A stretch of DNA of 5,728 nt from an uncultured Pseudomonadaceae bacterium (GCA_947630465.1 CANRHT010000303.1:1-5728); one strand, 5' to 3'; positions 1 through 5,728 are shown, numbered from the stretch's first letter. The notes: a model not told the origin generated them from the sequence alone. Numbers and translations are program-made.

Positions 1-756
1 GATGCGATTTACGACAGTCAGGCGATGCGTGATTTCGTCAGTATTGATCTGTCCATCGAAAGCGTGCCGGATGCCACAACACTGCTGCGTTTCCGCCACC
101 TGCTGGAAAGGCATTCGCTGACGCAACGGATCTTCGAAGAGATCAACGCCACTCTGGCAGAACGTGGTTTGTTCATGCGCGAAGGGACCATTGTCGATGC
201 CACCATCATTGCCGCTGCACCTTCTACCAAGAACAAGGCCAAGCAGCGTGATCCGGCGATGAAGCAGACACGCAAAGGCAACCAGTGGTATTTCGGCATG
301 AAAGCCCATATCGGTGTTGATGCAGCCACCGGTCTGACGCACAGCTTGGTGGCGACCTCGGCCAACCAGGCGGATATCACAGTAGCCGAGCAGCTGCTGC
401 GTGACGGCAAGGAACCTGTCTATGCCGATGCTGGGTACACAGGACTGGGCAAGCGTCTTGGTGAGGATGATGACACGCTCCCTCCGCTGCGGATTGCTGC
501 ACGGCGCAGCGCCATCAAGAAAATGGAAGATGGTCCGGAAAAGCAGATCATGCAACGCATTGAGCACTGCAAGGCGAGCATCCGCGCCAAGGTGGAACAC
601 CCGTTCCATGTGATCAAGAATCTGTTTGGTCACCGCAAGGTGCGCTACCGGGGCATGGAGAAGAATCAGGCCCAGCTGTTCAGCCTGTTTGCACTGGCCA
701 ATCTGGTGTTGGCCAAGCGGTGTTATGCAACGACTGATGGGGTTATTGCGTCTTGA
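1..756 (+). CDS. IS5-family DDE transposase, 5' end outside window
   Basis: This enzyme cuts and joins the ends of its own insertion sequence. The frame is open from base 1 (residues DAIYDSQA precede the first internal ATG at 25), so that ATG is not the true start; family members are roughly 310-330 residues, so some 60-80 N-terminal residues are missing to the left. Numbering from the ATG at 25, the DDE fold shows a likely first Asp at 58 (IVDATII), a conserved block MKAHIGVDA at 92-100, a second Asp at 135 (VYADAGYTG), and the third acidic residue Glu191 in RAKVEHPFHVIK. That last block keeps the R(3)E(6)K spacing of the family signature, although the preceding Tyr position appears to be Ala. 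It ends with the usual GMEKNQAQLFSLFALANL block, so the C-terminus is complete. No frameshift is visible. Whether the element is active depends on the unseen left end. Confidence 0.93.
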   Translation, partial: DAIYDSQAMRDFVSIDLSIESVPDATTLLRFRHLLERHSLTQRIFEEINATLAERGLFMREGTIVDATIIAAAPSTKNKAKQRDPAMKQTRKGNQWYFGMKAHIGVDAATGLTHSLVATSANQADITVAEQLLRDGKEPVYADAGYTGLGKRLGEDDDTLPPLRIAARRSAIKKMEDGPEKQIMQRIEHCKASIRAKVEHPFHVIKNLFGHRKVRYRGMEKNQAQLFSLFALANLVLAKRCYATTDGVIAS

Positions 757-801
757 ACCCCGGCAATAGGGTGAAAACAGGCCGAAATGGCCAGAGTTGA
801 A

Positions 802-825
802 GGCGATTTGCGGAGCAATGTCGCC
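802..825 (+). terminator. Hairpin in the IS5 3' non-coding tail
   Basis: The arms at 802-811 and 815-825 form a stem of ten pairs with one bulged base and a GGA loop. One pair is a T/G that is stable only in RNA read from the plus strand, the direction of the transposase gene. No run of T follows, so it is not a canonical intrinsic terminator. It could instead end or stabilise the transposase transcript, or block outside transcription. Confidence 0.35.
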
Positions 826-858
826 GAGAGCAGGTTGGCTGCATCAAAAATACCGTCG

Positions 859-881
859 ATTGGCGCTGGAACCGTGCCAAT
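859..881. repeat. Subterminal inverted repeat near IS5 right end
   Basis: ATTGGC (859-864) is repeated inverted as GCCAAT (876-881) with an 11-base spacer. It lies just inside the inferred right end, where transposase binding sites usually sit. Its role is inferred from position only. Confidence 0.35.
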
Positions 882-905
882 CTGAATTGATCAGCGATTC
901 CCTAG
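880..905. repeat. Inferred IS5 right terminal repeat and CTAG target
   Basis: The terminal inverted repeat is taken as roughly 880-901 (reading GGAATCGCTGATCAA inward on the minus strand). The target copy is CTAG at 902-905. The partner repeat and the second target copy are left of the window, so the inner limit of the repeat is a guess. The outer limit is supported by the break in the neighbouring gene at the same base. Confidence 0.6.
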
Positions 906-1294
906 AGATTGCGGCCAAGTTGCGAAATGTCAGAGTATCTGCTTGCTTGAAGTAAACAGCATCAGGTTGATCATTGATCACTAGGCGATTGCTACTCTCC
1001 TCAATTTCTGCTGCTTCTCCGAAACCGATAATTTTCTTTCTGATGAAAAGAGATGCAGTTATTTTCTGAAAATAAAAATCTTCGCCCTGAACAGAAAATA
1101 TATAGGCGATATTTGGGAATTGTTCTTTTTTTAAATCATCGTAGTCTTTTGAATCAAAATCCTTTTCCAGCAAGTCGATGCAGAATGGTTGCTGACTAAA
1201 TTGCTCAACCTTGAACCATGAGTCTTCATCCAGGTTATGATCGGGAGAATAAGGAACGCAGTTCGCCAAGTTGATATTTGTATTTTCATACAGG
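902..1294 (-). pseudogene. Internal fragment of a hypothetical protein, possibly DUF4868/KwaB-like
   Basis: This is the middle of a minus-strand gene broken at both ends. The readable frame (nominal TTG at 1269, stop near 844) is chimeric: its last 15 or so residues are translated IS5 tail, beginning about two codons after LAAIS. At the other end the frame continues past the TTG as LYENTNIN up to about 1294, where IS21 DNA starts, so the TTG is not a real start. The host part runs from LYENTNIN through NLDEDSWFKV, DDLKKEQFPNIAYIFSVQ, FYFQKITASLFIRKK and RLVINDQPDAVYFKQADTLTFRNLAAIS. From memory this resembles the central part of roughly 300-residue hypothetical proteins, some carrying DUF4868, the domain of KwaB of the Kiwa anti-phage system, and some oddly named 'ATP F0F1 synthase synthase'. 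The VINDxxDAVYF-DTLxF segment is the best match. The segment is clearly more AT-rich than its flanks. No partner gene such as kwaA is present. Family assignment is tentative; the fragmentation is well supported. Confidence 0.6.
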
Positions 1295-2525
1295 GTATGT
1301 GCAAGCGCTCAAGCAGCAGGTGGCCAGCGGTCAGCTGCGCTATTACGAGCCGGTCGTTGAGTCGGTACCGGGGGTTCAGTGCCAGGTCGATCCCGGTGAG
1401 CTGCGCGGCGTCATGATCGGTGGGCTGGAGCGTATCGTTCACTTTGTGGTCTTTGTGCTGTCCTGTTCCCGTCTGATGTACGTCGGGCTCGACTTCCGCC
1501 CGTTGGACACCGAACGGTTTATTCAGATGCACGACGAGGCCTTCCGCTACTTCGGCGGCGTCACCGAGGAGTGCATTTACGATCAGACCAAGATGGTAGT
1601 GATCAACGAGCAGTATCGTGAGCTGACGCTGAACCAGCGCTTCCACCAGTATGCGACGACCGTCGGGTATCGCATCCACGCGTGCGAGGGTTATGACCCG
1701 GAGAGCAAGGGCAAGGTGGAGTCCGGGGTCAAGTACGTCAAGCGCGACTGCTTCTACGGTGAGCAGTTCCAGGATGAGAACGCAGTTCGCCAGCACTTGC
1801 ATGACTGGCTTGAGACTGTGGCCAACGCTCGCTTGCACGGCACAACGGGACAGCATCCTCGGGTGCATTTCGAGGCGCTGGAGCGTAGCCAGCTCAAGCC
1901 CTATCTGGTCCCGCAGAGCCTGCTGAACGTGGCGCAGGCAATCGAGACACGCAAGGTCGACAAGACCGGCTTGATCTCATGGCAGGCCAACAAGTACTCG
2001 GTGCCTATGGCCTGGCAGCAAGCCCGTGTGGGTGTCAGCGCCCAGGACGACCAGTTGCTGATCCATGATTTGGAGAGCGGTGAGCTCATCGCCACCCACG
2101 ACCTGTGCAAGGCCAAGGGTCGGATGGTCAAGAACAACAACCATTACCGAGACCATGCCCAGCGCATCACCGACCTGGAGCGCGGTATCGATGCGATCTT
2201 GCCCGATGACCTGGGTGCAACCCTGTGCCAGTTGCTCAAGCGTACTTCGCCGCGCATCTACAAGGACCAGCTAGTCGCCGCACGCGACCTACTCATGGCC
2301 CATGCGCCGGTTGATACCACGCTGCTGTGGGAGCTGAGTGAGCGCAGTGAACTGACCGCTACCGGACTCAAGCGCTACCTCGAAGCCTGGCAGCAAGCCA
2401 AGGCGCGGGGTCGGGTCATCAACGATCAGGACTATGCTCCCGTAGCTGGCAGCCAGGTCAGTCACGCCGACCTGAACGCTTACGCCAGGGTTGGCCAGTC
2501 GACTGGCCACGGGGTGACCCCATGA
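1278..2525 (+). pseudogene. istA: IS21-family transposase IstA, 5'-truncated
   Basis: IstA is the DDE transposase of IS21 elements and works with the ATPase IstB. The frame opens at a TTG (1278) inside the foreign fragment on the left; residues 1-6 or so are host-derived, and IstA homology begins about residue 7 (YVQALKQQV). The catalytic core survives: Asp38 (CQVDPGEL), Asp102 (IYDQTKMVV) and Glu148 (SKGKVESGVKYVK). The C-terminal DNA-binding region also survives to residue 415. What is missing is the N-terminal helix-turn-helix segment that recognises the element ends, so the product should be unable to find its own termini. No ribosome site is evident at 1278; GTG at 1299 or the ATG at 1413 are the nearest alternatives. 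The stop overlaps the istB start as ATGA, the normal coupling in this family. There is no internal stop, so the truncation may be fairly recent. Confidence 0.9.
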
Positions 2526-3262
2526 GCCTGCTCGACAGCACCATCGCGCAGTTCCGTAGCCTGCGCCTCAGCGCGACCGCTGGTGAGCTGGCCACTCTGC
2601 TGGCCAGGGCAGAGGCCAATGAGCTGTCCTACCTGAACTTCGCCCAGTCGTTGGTCGAGCATGAGCTTAACGCCCGCTCCAGCAGCCGCGTGAGCCGCAA
2701 CCTCAAGCAGGCGCAGTTCCCCTCGGAGAAACATCTGGAGGCCTTCGACTACCGGCACCAGACCACCATCACCAAGCGCCAGGTCAGTGCCTTGCTGGAC
2801 TTCAGCTTTATCGACAACCGGGACAACCTGGTGTTCATCGGACCACCGGGCGTGGGCAAGACCCACCTGGCCATTGGGATTGGCCACAAAGCGGTCCAGG
2901 CTGGCTACAAGGTGCTGTTCCGCACCGCTCTGGCACTGGTCGAGGATCTGGAACTGGCAGAGATGAAGGGCGAGCTGAAGAAGCGTTTGAATCAGCTGAG
3001 CAAGTACGACGTGTTGATCATCGACGAGCTGGGCTATCTGCCGATGACACGGCAGGCCCGGTACAACCTGTTCCAGTTGATCAACAATCTCTACGAGTAC
3101 CGCTCGGTCATCCTGACCACCAACAAGGACTTCACCAGCTGGGGCGAGTTCTTCCATGACGATAACGTGGCCGTGCCCATCATCGACCGCGTGATCCACC
3201 ATTCACACATCTTTATGCTGGGAGGTGAGAGCTATCGGCTGAAGCAGAAAACTAGCGGTTAG
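2522..3262 (+). CDS. istB: IS21-family helper ATPase IstB
   Basis: IstB is the AAA+ helper of IS21 transposition: it binds DNA, hydrolyses ATP and delivers the target to IstA. The 246-residue product matches the usual length for the family. After an N-terminal helical region (about 1-65) come the Walker A motif GPPGVGKT at 107-114, Walker B VLIIDE at 164-169, a sensor-1-like VILTTN at 196-201, and the DR pair at 222-223 in the arginine-finger position. The ATG at 2522 is the obvious start because it overlaps the istA stop (ATGA), indicating translational coupling. It is complete and has no visible lesion, but since istA has lost its start and promoter, expression must now come from read-through or a new promoter upstream. 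It ends 61 bases before the IS right end. Confidence 0.95.
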   Translation: MSLLDSTIAQFRSLRLSATAGELATLLARAEANELSYLNFAQSLVEHELNARSSSRVSRNLKQAQFPSEKHLEAFDYRHQTTITKRQVSALLDFSFIDNRDNLVFIGPPGVGKTHLAIGIGHKAVQAGYKVLFRTALALVEDLELAEMKGELKKRLNQLSKYDVLIIDELGYLPMTRQARYNLFQLINNLYEYRSVILTTNKDFTSWGEFFHDDNVAVPIIDRVIHHSHIFMLGGESYRLKQKTSG

Positions 3263-3270
3263 CGGTACCC

Positions 3271-3317
3271 AAGTGGGTCAATTTTATTGGCCAAAAGTGG
3301 GTCAAAATTAATGGCCA
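3271..3317. repeat. Tandem terminal repeats at the IS21 right end
   Basis: Two 23-base copies lie at 3271-3293 and 3295-3317, both starting AAGTGGGTCA and ending GGCCA, differing at three positions. IS21-family ends typically carry several such copies, which serve as transposase binding sites. The matching left-end copies would be inverted and are absent here. Confidence 0.85.
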
Positions 3318-3346
3318 TTGACAGCTCTGTTGTAGCAGGCTCTAGC
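3318..3346 (+). promoter_or_regulatory. Outward -35 hexamer TTGACA at the IS21 right terminus
   Basis: TTGACA (3318-3323) is a perfect sigma-70 -35 box occupying the last six bases of the element and pointing outward. In IS21, a terminal -35 element is known to form a strong junction promoter when two copies sit in tandem. Here the next possible -10, TCTAGC at 3341-3346 (17-base spacing), matches the consensus at only three positions, so a promoter at this site would be weak. It would start downstream of the ATG at 3311. Confidence 0.45.
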
Positions 3347-3367
3347 GACGGAGCTAGCGTCCATTCA

Positions 3368-4108
3368 GAAGCTTTCCGCTGGACTCAGGCAGGAGGAATG
3401 CAAGGCTTAGGTGACCTTCCTGGAGGAGATTATTTCAGCGATACTTTCGGGATATCTGCCGACGGCGCAGTAGTAGTAGGCGTAAGCGGGAGCCTCAATG
3501 GTTACGAGGCTTTTCGCTGGACAGAAAGTGGCGGTATGCAGGGTTTAGGTTTCTTACCCGGTGGTGGTTTTTCCAGCTTTGCGAATGCCACTTCAAACGA
3601 TGGCTCGGTAGTGGTTGGGCAGAGTGATAGTGCAAACGGTTACACAGAAGCTTTCCGTTGGACTCAAGCAAACGGTATGCAAGGTTTAGGCGATCTATCT
3701 GGAGGGGAGTTTTCTAGTAGTGCTTATGGCGTATCGGCTGATGGTTCAACGGTAGTTGGGTGGTCCAGTGTGGATGGTCGATATGATTCTTCATACACTA
3801 TTGAAGCATTCCGATGGACTCAAGCGAGCGGCATGCAGGGTTTAGGGTTTTTGACAGATACAGATGACCAAAGCATTGCTCATGATACTTCTGCTGACGG
3901 ATCAGTTGTTGTTGGCCGCAGTGGCTACAGAGCTTTCCGCTGGACTCAAGAAAAAGGTATGCAGTCGATAAATACTTGGCTTCAAGACAATGGAATCGAT
4001 TCTAATGATTGGCGGTTTAGTAGTGCTACTGCGGTTTCGGATGATGGCTCGACTGTTGTTGGTCAAGGATACTATCGGGGCCAAGACCAAGCTTTTGTCG
4101 CTCGAGCA
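3368..4108 (+). repeat. Degenerate ~140-bp coding repeats (HAF repeats)
   Basis: These are successive units of about 42-52 codons, each with EAFRWTQ, GMQGLG, a Gly/Ser-rich turn and SADGSxVVG. The five EAFRWT-like copies start near 3368, 3506, 3647, 3803 and 3929. A sixth, decayed unit ends in DQAFVARA. DNA identity between units is moderate, for example the TTCCGCTGGACTCA core, so slippage or recombination between units is possible. Confidence 0.8.
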
Positions 4109-5066
4109 CAAGCATTGGTGACTATTGCAGATCTGTACGACAGCCTTAATACCAGCTCACAAGCATTTGCTAGCAGTCAGCGCAGCCTCAACGTAATGAT
4201 AAATGGTGCTCACAGCCGACCGCTATCACGCCGAGTTGAGAGCGGAAAATATACTGGCTGGTTAGCTGGTGACTGGGGTAAAGATGAACACGGCAACCGC
4301 AATGGTGATATCGGTTTGGCAGAAATAGGTGGTGGCTATAACTTCGGCTCGCTGCAAGTTAACCTATCGATCGGGCAAACCTGGGCCAGCCAGAAGCAAA
4401 CGGGCGGCAGCAAAACAGACAGTGATAGCACTTACTTGCTTGGTGAAGTCATTGTGCCGGTCAATGAGAGTTATGGTGTCTGGGCTACTGTAGGCGGCTA
4501 CATAGCCTACGGCGAAAATGATATTAAGCGCGGCTACCTTAACGGCGGAAAGCAGGATCATTCCTCTGCCAGCCCTGATAGCAAGAGCTATGGCTTACGC
4601 GCACGTCTTGACTGGGAAAATGCGCTGCAACTGGGGTTGCTGCAAGTCAGCCCCTATACGGACTTAAGTTATGCTCATGGCAAGCAAAAGAGTTATGTTG
4701 AGACAGGTGGTGGTTTACCCGCACAGTTTGACAAACAATCCGATAGCACTACTGACCTGCGCTTTGGCGCAGTGGGTAGTTATCCGCTAGGCCAGAGTGG
4801 CTTCAATATGATCAGTCTGTTGGAAGCTGCGCATCGCTTTGAAAATTCCGGTGCTAGTCAAACAGGCCAGGTGGCAGGGCTATTTTCTTTCGACCTTCCG
4901 GGTAACGACTACGATCAAAACTGGTTACGCTTGGGCTTAGGGGTTGAGGGCCAACTCGGTGCAGGCAAAGCTTCGCTGATGCTCAATGGTACTACCGAAG
5001 GCGAGATGCCCAGCACTTGGCTAGCGGCCTCCTACCAGCTGACCTTCTAAGGCAGTTACTTTCTGG

Positions 5067-5094
5067 AGCCTGTGTCGCTGAGGCGGCGCAGGCT
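5067..5094 (+). terminator. Strong hairpin after the autotransporter
   Basis: Arms 5067-5078 and 5083-5094 form a 12-pair stem with loop TGAG, starting 16 bases after the stop codon. Two of the pairs are U-G wobbles in plus-strand RNA but would be A/C mismatches in minus-strand RNA, so the hairpin is suited to the autotransporter transcript. The tail is AGAAAATTAG rather than a T run, so intrinsic termination may be inefficient. Confidence 0.55.
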
Positions 5095-5115
5095 AGAAAA
5101 TTAGTTAGAAAATTA
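5094..5115. repeat. Short direct repeat TAGAAAATTA
   Basis: Exact copies lie at 5094-5103 and 5106-5115, 12 bases apart. The first overlaps the last base of the hairpin, and the second lies at the decayed 3' end of the recombinase relic. It may mark the junction where the recombinase lost its C-terminal part, or may be chance in AT-rich DNA. Confidence 0.5.
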
Positions 5116-5525
5116 TTTGTTGCCAGTGTGTTTTCCGTGCGACTACCGCCAACATCCCGTTAACAGTTTGGATAGTATTAGCTGTGAACTCTGCGCTACC
5201 AGTTCTTTTCATGCCCTCCAACTGGTCGGTAGTTCCGTAAAACAATCATCAGTTTTTCTTCCAGCAAACATTGTAGCGTTTCCCTGCTTGGCTGTTTCAG
5301 TTGTGCCAGACGGTTAATTTGCTCAACCAAAATAATGTCACCTTCGCCAGTATTAGAAATTAATTAAATTAGCTTAGGTCGATGTAATGTCGAACCAGAT
5401 TCGTTCTCTATATAGAAGGAAGCAATTCTCTGATTGTGATCGGTGGCAAAATTAATTAGAGACTGTTTTGCGCGTTCAGCATTTTGCTCGATAGTCGAAG
5501 CTCGAAGATATGCTCGTAAGAACAT
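5105..5525 (-). pseudogene. Serine recombinase (resolvase/invertase family), decayed
   Basis: Reading the minus strand from an ATG at 5525 gives MFLRAYLRASTIEQNAERAK, a textbook serine-recombinase start with the nucleophile at Ser10 and Tyr6/Arg8 in the YxRxS motif. The frame continues through IASFYIENESGSTLHRP, then meets a TAA at 5366-5364 (codon 54). In the same frame it resumes as GEGDIILVEQINRLAQL, matching the family block GDxLLVEQxDRLSRL but with Asp to Asn and the second Arg to Gln, both at important active-site positions. Near 5240 the match shifts frame to EGMKRTGSAEFTANTIQTVNGMLAVVARK, the usual helical region (family DEFTxxxxxAINxMLxxxLAAVARKDY). Homology stops at about 5130; a stop follows at 5105. 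The C-terminal helix-turn-helix is missing. There are thus at least four lesions: a stop, a frameshift, substitutions and a truncation. A further 35 or so codons upstream of the ATG are also open, with no better start. Confidence 0.85.
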
Positions 5526-5650
5526 TTTAGAGAGACCAGTCTGTTTTAAATGGTTCTCGAATTGCAGTCTGTTATAAGTGTTCTGTAAGGTGTTTTGAGC
5601 TCTTAAAGACTGGTTCTTTTGAGGTATACCCTAAAAAGACCAGGTTTAGC
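5526..5650. other. Upstream region of the recombinase relic
   Basis: This 125-base stretch has no convincing gene. On the minus strand it would carry the recombinase promoter, but no strong -35/-10 pair stands out. TATAAC (5576-5571 on the minus strand) is a possible -10 with a poor -35. It also contains the perfect palindrome GGTATACC (5623-5630) and an inverted pair CCAGTCT (5536-5542) / AGACTGG (5607-5613). Confidence 0.4.
5537..5584. repeat. Pair of ~20-bp direct repeats upstream of the recombinase
   Basis: Copies at 5537-5557 and 5565-5584 share CAGTCTGTT, then TAA, then GTTCT, with a few mismatches and one gap. Their starts are 28 bases apart. A partial third match, TGGTTCT, lies at 5611-5617. 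Repeated sites just upstream of a serine recombinase gene are the expected place for a resolution (res) site or operator. That role is inferred from position. Confidence 0.55.
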
Positions 5651-5728
5651 CTTGTGCCATTTTCAGCCATTTTCAGCCATTTTGTGCCATTTTCTGCCAC
5701 TTGTGCCATTTTGTGCCATTTTGTGCCA
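5651..5728. repeat. Decamer tandem array, consensus TTTTGTGCCA, reaching the window edge
   Basis: Eight contiguous units run to the last base: five of 10 bases (5651-5700), one of 9 (5701-5709), one of 10 (5710-5719) and a final one cut by the edge. The GCCA core is in every unit except one, where the final base falls differently (GCCAC). The two bases before the core vary among TGT, CAG and CTG forms. On the minus strand the unit reads TGGCACAAAA and lies upstream of the recombinase relic. The 10-base period would put every unit on the same face of the DNA helix. Confidence 0.9.

Larger units (their letters stand above)
1..901 (+). mobile_element. IS5-family insertion sequence, right part only
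   Basis: The window opens inside the element. It holds most of the transposase gene, then a non-coding tail of about 145 bases. The right boundary is inferred at 901. Read inward on the minus strand the end begins GGAATCGCTGATCAA, and the next four bases (902-905) are CTAG, which fits the YTAR target preferred by IS5-family elements. A second, independent argument is that the minus-strand protein fragment to the right keeps its family-like sequence up to the codons at this point and then becomes unrelated. The left end and left target copy lie outside the window, so the duplication itself cannot be verified. Confidence 0.8.
1296..3323 (+). mobile_element. IS21-family insertion sequence, left end deleted
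   Basis: The element retains the 3' four-fifths or so of istA, all of istB, and the right end. The left terminal repeat, the istA promoter and roughly the first 100-130 codons of istA are absent. Recognisable IstA sequence starts near YVQALKQQV (1296 on), directly against the host fragment on the left. The right end is placed at 3323 because the sequence ends in CA, as IS21 elements do, after two copies of a terminal repeat, and because the autotransporter repeat sequence resumes at once. With one end missing the element cannot move by itself. Its IstB could in principle still act on a related copy elsewhere. Confidence 0.85.
3287..5050 (+). pseudogene. HAF-repeat autotransporter, 5' end removed by IS21
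   Basis: This was a type Va-like autotransporter: a repeat passenger exported through its own C-terminal outer-membrane beta-barrel. The frame begins at a TTG (3287) or ATG (3311) that both lie inside IS21 DNA; native sequence starts at about 3324, in mid-repeat (SVVAGSS, expected ADGSVVVG). There is no signal peptide, so any product would stay in the cytoplasm. Numbering from 3287, the passenger has five EAFRWT-like motifs (28, 74, 121, 173, 215) with GMQGLG following most of them and SADGSxVVG between them, as in the 'HAF family' extracellular repeats. A linker at about 275-318 (AQALVTIADLYDSLN...) precedes a barrel of about 265 residues ending WLAASYQLTF, with the terminal Phe needed for outer-membrane insertion. 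The downstream part has no stops or frameshifts, suggesting recent inactivation. Ligand or host role cannot be deduced. It is followed by a strong hairpin. Confidence 0.88.

Noticed and set aside
844..1269. A complete small 141-residue gene on the minus strand
   Set aside because: Its start is a TTG in the middle of a frame that continues upstream into the IS21 junction, and its last 15 or so residues are translated IS5 terminal sequence. It is an internal gene fragment.
1131..1868. Minus-strand frame of 245 codons across the host/IS21 junction
   Set aside because: It is antisense to istA and out of frame with the host fragment, and it spans a breakpoint between unrelated DNAs.
2480..3202. 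Long minus-strand frame opposite istB (240 codons)
   Set aside because: It is antisense to a clear IstB with intact Walker motifs. Its composition, rich in His, Val, Gln and Leu, is typical of a reverse shadow of a GC-rich gene.
1296..3323. Intact, autonomous IS21 element
   Set aside because: The left terminal repeat and the istA N-terminus are absent.
5117..5317. Plus-strand frame of 66 codons after the autotransporter
   Set aside because: The opposite strand carries the recombinable family signature of a serine recombinase across the same bases. The plus-strand frame has no recognisable domain or ribosome site.
5240..5366. Programmed frameshift or stop read-through in the recombinase
   Set aside because: No slippery sequence is apparent, and active-site substitutions plus loss of the C-terminal domain indicate ordinary decay.
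5651..5728. CRISPR array
   Set aside because: Units are 10 bases and contiguous, with no 25-40 base spacers and no cas genes nearby.
5651..5728. Sigma-54 promoter from the minus-strand TGGCAC motifs
   Set aside because: The downstream element would read TGGC rather than TTGC, and the 10-base period does not give the fixed GG-to-GC spacing. The motif recurs because the array is tandem.

Overview
The window is a mobile-element scrapyard from a gammaproteobacterial accessory region. The two insertion sequences look like types common in Pseudomonas and its relatives (Stutzerimonas, Halopseudomonas). That assignment is from remembered family resemblance, not a search. The insertion sequences have a higher GC content than the genes they broke, which are visibly more AT-rich.

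Layout from left to right. (1) Positions 1-901 are the 3' part of an IS5-family element: a transposase running in from the left edge, a non-coding tail with a hairpin, and a right end placed at about 901 next to a CTAG target. (2) Positions 902 to about 1294 hold an internal, minus-strand fragment of a host gene. It resembles the middle of a family of hypothetical proteins that I tentatively link to the DUF4868/KwaB (Kiwa defence) group. The IS5 end cuts its 3' side and an IS21 fragment cuts its 5' side. (3) About 1296-3323 is an IS21-family element without its left end: an N-terminally truncated istA, an intact istB overlapping it by ATGA, two 23-bp terminal repeats, and a right end whose last six bases are a consensus -35 hexamer, TTGACA. 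(4) From 3324 to 5050 the IS21 end runs straight into an autotransporter with HAF-type repeats. The passenger repeats and the whole beta-barrel with terminal Phe remain, but the signal peptide and real start are gone. A strong hairpin follows at 5067-5094. (5) On the minus strand, 5525 down to about 5105 is a decayed serine recombinase gene not evident as an intact reading frame. It keeps the catalytic Ser10 but has an in-frame stop, a frameshift and a missing 3' end. (6) Upstream of it lie a pair of ~20-bp direct repeats (5537-5584), and from 5651 to the right edge an array of about eight decamers, consensus TTTTGTGCCA.

Functionally, only istB and perhaps the IS5 transposase (5' end unseen) look intact. 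The other three host or accessory genes are broken. The most interesting points are the decamer array beside a recombinase relic, the possible defence-gene relic trapped between two insertion sequences, and the IS21 end that beheads the autotransporter while supplying an outward -35 box. I see no convincing evidence of a complete, undescribed system here.
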